From: Anderseniella sp963700735
Lineage (GTDB): Bacteria > Pseudomonadota > Alphaproteobacteria > Rhizobiales > Aestuariivirgaceae
Direction of reading: 5' to 3'
Length of the DNA stretch: 64,000 nucleotides
Assembly (NCBI GenBank): GCA_963700735.1
Contig: CAVOYR010000004.1
Coordinates: forward strand, 248,001 to 312,000
Numbering within the stretch: the stretch's first letter is position 1; each line of letters opens with the position of its first letter. The notes beneath the pieces are model-generated. The model was not told the origin of the DNA, made no database searches, and saw only the letters and a program-made list of their open reading frames with translations. This document shows positions 62,762 through 64,000 of the stretch, in pieces. A program made the translations under genes and the position numbers.

Positions 62762-64000
62762 CCTGCCGTTTCCCTTCCGGATCGAGGAACACCGGAGACA
62801 CGATCTTCGCCTCCACAACCTTGCCGCCTTCCAGCGGGAACGAGACCGTCTGGCCCATCATCGACAATCCACCCTCGATCAGTGCCATGGCGATCGACCG
62901 CTGCAGCGTCGGGCTCCAGTAGCTAGAAGTGACTTGCCCGATCATCTTCATCGGCGGCTGCGGCTTTACTTCCGCCACCGCGTAGGCGCCATCCGGCAAT
63001 ACCTGGTTGGGGTCGGTTGTTTCCAGGCCGACAAGCTGCTTGCGGCCCTCGGACGCCAGGAACGACTGGCTTAGCGAGCGCTTGCCGATGAAGTCGTCTT
63101 TCTTCTTTGACACAGCCCAGCCCATGTTCACGTCATAGGGCGTTACGGTGCCGTCGGTCTCGTCGCCGATCACGATGAAGCCCTTCTCGGCGCGCAGCAC
63201 GTGCAGGGCCTCGGTGCCATAAGGCTCGATGCCTTCCGAGGCACCTGCCTGCATCAGTGCTTCCCACAGGCCGCGCCCGAAGTTCGACGGCGTGGCGATT
63301 TCGTAAGACAGTTCGCCCGAGAAGCTGATCCGGAAGATGCGCACCGGATAACCGGCAAAGGTGCCTTCGCGGTACGACATGAACTCGAACGCCTCGGGCG
63401 AGAAATCGATATTGCTGTCGACAGACTGAAGCACCTTGCGCGCCTTCGGACCGGCGATTGCAAACTGCGCCCACTGCTCGGTGACCGGTGTCACGAACAC
63501 CTTCAGGCTGGTCCATTCGGTCTGCAGCCATTCTTCCAGCCACTGGCCTATGCGGTCAGCCCCGCCTGACGTGGTGTGCATCAGGAAGTGGTCTTCCCCC
63601 AGCCGGACGGTCACGCCGTCGTCCATCAGGAAGCCCATCTCGTTCATCATCAGCCCATAGCGGCACTTGCCCGGCTTCAGCGTCGAGAACACGTTGGTGT
63701 AGACGAGGTCGAGGAATTTGCCCGCGTCTGGGCCCTTGATCTCGATCTTGCCCAGCGTCGAGGCGTCGAGCAGGCCGACCTTGTTGCGTACCGCAAGAAT
63801 TTCGCGGTTGATCGCATCCTTCTTGTTCTCGCCGTTGCGCGGGTAGCAGTAGGCCCGGCGCCACTGGCCGATCGGCTCCCATGCAGCACCCTTGCTGATG
63901 TGCCAGTCATAAACCGGCGTGCGGCGCACGGGCAGGAACAGTTCACCCGTCTTGGTGCCGGCAATCGAGCCGAATGAGTAGGGGGTGTAGGGCGGGCGGA
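62754..64000 (-). CDS. soxA: sarcosine oxidase alpha subunit, C-terminal part (runs off window)
   Basis: The last ~415 codons of soxA. The translation is open to the right edge, beginning PPYTPYSFGSIAG, so the frame's first internal start near 63929 is not the gene start. This part is the aminomethyltransferase-like domain that takes the methyl group to tetrahydrofolate: KVGLLDASTLGKIEI, MMNEMGFLMDDGVTVRL, GELSYEIATPSNFG. soxB and soxD are expected upstream, outside the window. Confidence 0.94.
   Translation of the reverse strand, partial: RPPYTPYSFGSIAGTKTGELFLPVRRTPVYDWHISKGAAWEPIGQWRRAYCYPRNGENKKDAINREILAVRNKVGLLDASTLGKIEIKGPDAGKFLDLVYTNVFSTLKPGKCRYGLMMNEMGFLMDDGVTVRLGEDHFLMHTTSGGADRIGQWLEEWLQTEWTSLKVFVTPVTEQWAQFAIAGPKARKVLQSVDSNIDFSPEAFEFMSYREGTFAGYPVRIFRISFSGELSYEIATPSNFGRGLWEALMQAGASEGIEPYGTEALHVLRAEKGFIVIGDETDGTVTPYDVNMGWAVSKKKDDFIGKRSLSQSFLASEGRKQLVGLETTDPNQVLPDGAYAVAEVKPQPPMKMIGQVTSSYWSPTLQRSIAMALIEGGLSMMGQTVSFPLEGGKVVEAKIVSPVFLDPEGKRQDV

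Overview
The window reads as one contiguous stretch of a GC-rich alphaproteobacterial chromosome, most likely Hyphomicrobiales (Rhizobiales). Supporting evidence is a PhyR/NepR/EcfG general stress response locus with an HWE-type kinase, a MucR/Ros regulator, lineage-typical proteins (DUF5330, DUF6456, DUF1491, DUF2336, a TIGR03808-like Tat substrate), clustered GANTC sites and an RcGTA-like gene transfer agent cluster. The genus cannot be fixed from sequence alone.

Layout. 0.3-6 kb: general stress response locus (CHASE-PAS-HWE kinase, a 42-aa membrane peptide, nepR-ecfG, an FNT channel, a DUF1328 peptide, phyR); EcfG-type promoters (GGAAC-N16-CGTT) precede phyR and the DUF1328 gene. 6-16 kb: tRNA-Pro and tRNA-Gln, an MFS/asparaginase pair, a Tat-exported beta-helix protein, a Rieske monooxygenase and both methylmalonyl-CoA mutase subunits. 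16-24 kb: a HerA-like ATPase, an HTH-RibB fusion with a palindrome in front of its start, a polar amino acid ABC transporter with a divergent TetR regulator and an 18-bp palindrome, and Fe/Mn SOD. 24-30 kb: glutaryl-CoA dehydrogenase, a frameshifted Fic gene bounded by 30-bp direct repeats (one copy is the end of ptrB), oligopeptidase B, MsrB and a MaoC dehydratase. 30-41 kb: DUF2336, MucR, PAS, DUF6456, SufE, DUF5330, peptidoglycan-binding and DUF1491 proteins, a DUF1254/DUF1214 pair, PBP1A and a YcgN-type protein.

41-57.6 kb: a near-complete gene transfer agent cluster in canonical order, from terminase to host-specificity protein, DUF2793 protein, endolysin and holin, with no integrase or phage replication genes. 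Its host-specificity gene carries two compensating frameshifts, and the prohead protease reading frame has no ATG/GTG/TTG codon upstream of its conserved N-terminus. 57.6-60 kb: a small exported PepSY-like protein with a FeuP/FeuQ-like two-component system. 60-64 kb: a GlxA-type AraC regulator diverging from a methylenetetrahydrofolate reductase, then soxG and the C-terminal part of soxA, a C1/methylated-amine (sarcosine) catabolic module.

Most notable: the HTH-RibB fusion with its candidate self-operator, the Fic insertion with att-like repeats, and the GTA cluster with adjoining lysis genes and signs of decay or sequence error.
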